From contig CP136066.1 of NCBI GenBank assembly GCA_032622095.1, positions 169,642,664 to 169,706,663 of the forward strand: DNA of 64,000 bases. The letters are read 5' to 3'. Positions 57,101 to 60,100 of this stretch are shown in pieces (the first letter of the stretch is position 1; every line of letters begins with the position of its first letter). Below the pieces are notes generated by a model. The model was not told where the DNA came from. It was given only the letters and a program-made list of their open reading frames with translations, and ran no database searches. The position numbers and the translations under genes are program-made. Source of the DNA: Siphonodentalium dalli. Taxonomy: Eukaryota; Mollusca; Scaphopoda; Gadilida; Siphonodentaliidae.

Positions 57101-60100
57101 AGCTTATCTGGACAAATTTTCCGACAGGTATGTATCAGTTAACCAATCCATGACTGGAACTTCCTGAAACAGGGAGCCTCGCATATATTAGAGAATACAT
57201 TGGCCTAACAGTATTTACATTGACCCGGTAAGCCAATGCAGTCCCTTATATATGCGAGGCTCCCTATGGAGACTGAAAGAGACTCGCATATATAAAAGTA
57301 TGCACACGCCATGTAATGCTGTATCAGCGCAGTTCCCGACATGGAAAGGTTAAATGGCCTTCGTTAGAGGTTATCATTTAGAAATAACAGTTACCACATT
57401 ATGAAAATGTCCCCAAGAATATACTAATAGTATAGTATAATGACAGAATGAATTCGATAGTATCTACAAAACACACTTTGTGTGAGCCGAGCGTTTGTTT
57501 ATATACAGCGCGTAAATAGTGAGCGATAAGCAAAACAATTAACACCGTGGTGATTGTTTAGGAGAGTGGTTCACCAACAATCAGTTTATTTCTCATAAAC
57601 CTATACATACATAGGTATGGAGATAATAACAATTTAAATATATACAATATGTACATAAACATGTGAGCTTCCGGTTGACAAAAGTTGTATACATGGATTA
57701 TATTACATAACCTTCATCGTTACATAGATGTATAATACTATAACATGTATATGCATATTGTAAATATATATAAACATATACAACTAAATATATTTATTGT
57801 ATATGCCTACATATACATATTTATAATTATTTATCAATAACTATGTGTATGCGTATATCGGTACTGTTCTTGCATAAATTTTGACATTGCTTGTTCGACT
57901 TATTGTCTAGCTGATTTATTCGGTCATTTCTCGATTTACAATCTTAATAAATTCGCACAACTTGCGGAGATGTGTTACATTGTCGTCGTTGAGTAAATCA
58001 CTCATCAATATTGTATTAGGGCGTCGGCCAGTTAACATTGGTAACAATCTGCGCCGGACGTTACTCATTCAACGCCGAAATTATGAGAGGCGAAGATAAG
58101 CGAGCGCTATACCGATATATTGTAAACAAATTTGTGGCATTTCTAACCAAAGTTCATTTGTGGGGTCTCCCCGGTGTTGTGTGCTTTGCGTTATCGTATG
58201 CACGTTACGTACTGTTTGTTTACATAACATGACCTTTATTTACATAACACAGAGTACTAACATGACAATAACATGCAATTTACGCGATATATTTATGATT
58301 GTTATAAGAACAAGGTTTGTCTATATATAGTACATTATTGTTTCTGTTTATGGCGGTTTTAACGGATGTGACTATTTTAACAGCAATACCCACCGCCGAC
58401 GTTTATCGTGTCTGTAAAGACATAGGCTGGAGATCAAGGGCCGTCAATATATATATAAGACTTTCTACTAATACTATTCGTCAGGATATAGCGGAGGATC
58501 GTGGCCAATCGTAGATCAAATATAGTTTTGTTGATAAACACCGCATAACACCAAATGGCTACGACATGAGTAACGGGCCTCATTTAATGCTGACTTTAGT
58601 ATGGCACGCGTTTTGTGTCTCGTCGACAAGATACATTCACATAGCAAATTTCAAGTCGATAGCTGCACCCGTTTCCGAGATCTCGTCTGCGCATGCGCGA
58701 AGCGGGCGCCGCACGGGCTCGCCAATACGACAACGTCGACCGCCTGGTCAAACTACAAACAAGTACCAAGTTTCGTCCCGATCGGTCGAGAATCGTAGAT
58801 TTGTATAAATGACAGACAAACAGACAAACAAACAGACAGACAGAGGTCTTCAAAATATATATGAGACTAGCCGATGAGCCCGACGTTGTCCGGGCTATTC
58901 AAAAACCAAATTTCAAGTCGATATCTCTACCCAGCCCGACGTTGTCCGGGCTATTCAAAAACCAAATTTCAAGTCGATAGCTCTACCCGTTTCCGAGATC
59001 TGGTCTGCGCATGCGCGAAGCTGGCGTCGCACGGGCTCGGGACCCGACAAAATTCGTATCCGTGGCAAGATACATTCACATACCAAATTTCAAGTCGATA
59101 GCTCCACCCGTTTCCGAGATCTCGTCTGCGCATGCGCGAAGTTGGCGTCGCACGGGCTCGGCGACCCGATAAAATTCGTATCCGGGGCAAGATACATTCA
59201 CATAGCAAATTTCAAGGGCAAGATACATTCACATACCAAATTTCAAGTCGATAGCTCCACCCGTTTCCGAGATCTCGTCTGCGCATGCGCGAAGCTGGCG
59301 TCGCACGGGCTCGGCGACCCGATAAAATTCGTATCCGGTGCAAGATACATTCACATAGCAAATTTCAAGTCGATAGCTCTACCAGTTTCCGAGAGCTGGC
59401 ATCGCACGGACTCGGCGACCCGATAAAATTCGTATCCGGGGCAAGATACATTCACATACCAAATTTCAAGTCGATAACTCCACCCGTTTCCGAGATCTCG
59501 TCTGCGCATGAGCGAAGCTGGCGTCGCACTGGCTCGGCCACCCGATAAAATTCGTATCCGGGGCAAGGTACATTCACATAGCAAATTTCAAGTCGATAGC
59601 TCTACCCGTTTCCGAGAGCTGGCATCGCACGGACTCGGCGATCCGATAAAATTCGTATCCGGGGCAAGATACATTCACATACCAAATTTCAAGTCGATAG
59701 CTCCACCCGTTTCCGAGATCTCGTTTGCGCATGCGCGAAGCTGGCGTCGCACGGGCTCGGCGACCCGATAAAATTCGTATCCGGGGCAAGATACATTCAC
59801 ATAGCAAATATCAAGGGCAGGATACATTCACATACCAAATTTCAAGTCGATAGCTCCACCCGTTTCCGAGATCTCGTCTGCGCATGCGCGAAGCTGGCGC
59901 CGCACGGGCTCGGCGATCCGATAAAATTCGTATCCGGGGCAAGATACATTCACACAGCAAATTTCAAGTCGATAGCTCCACACGTTTCCGAGATCTCGTC
60001 TGCGCATGCGCGAAGCGGGCGCCGCACGGGCTCACCAATGCGACAACGTCGACCGCCTGGTCAAATTACACACACGTACCAAGTTTCGTCCCGATCGGTC

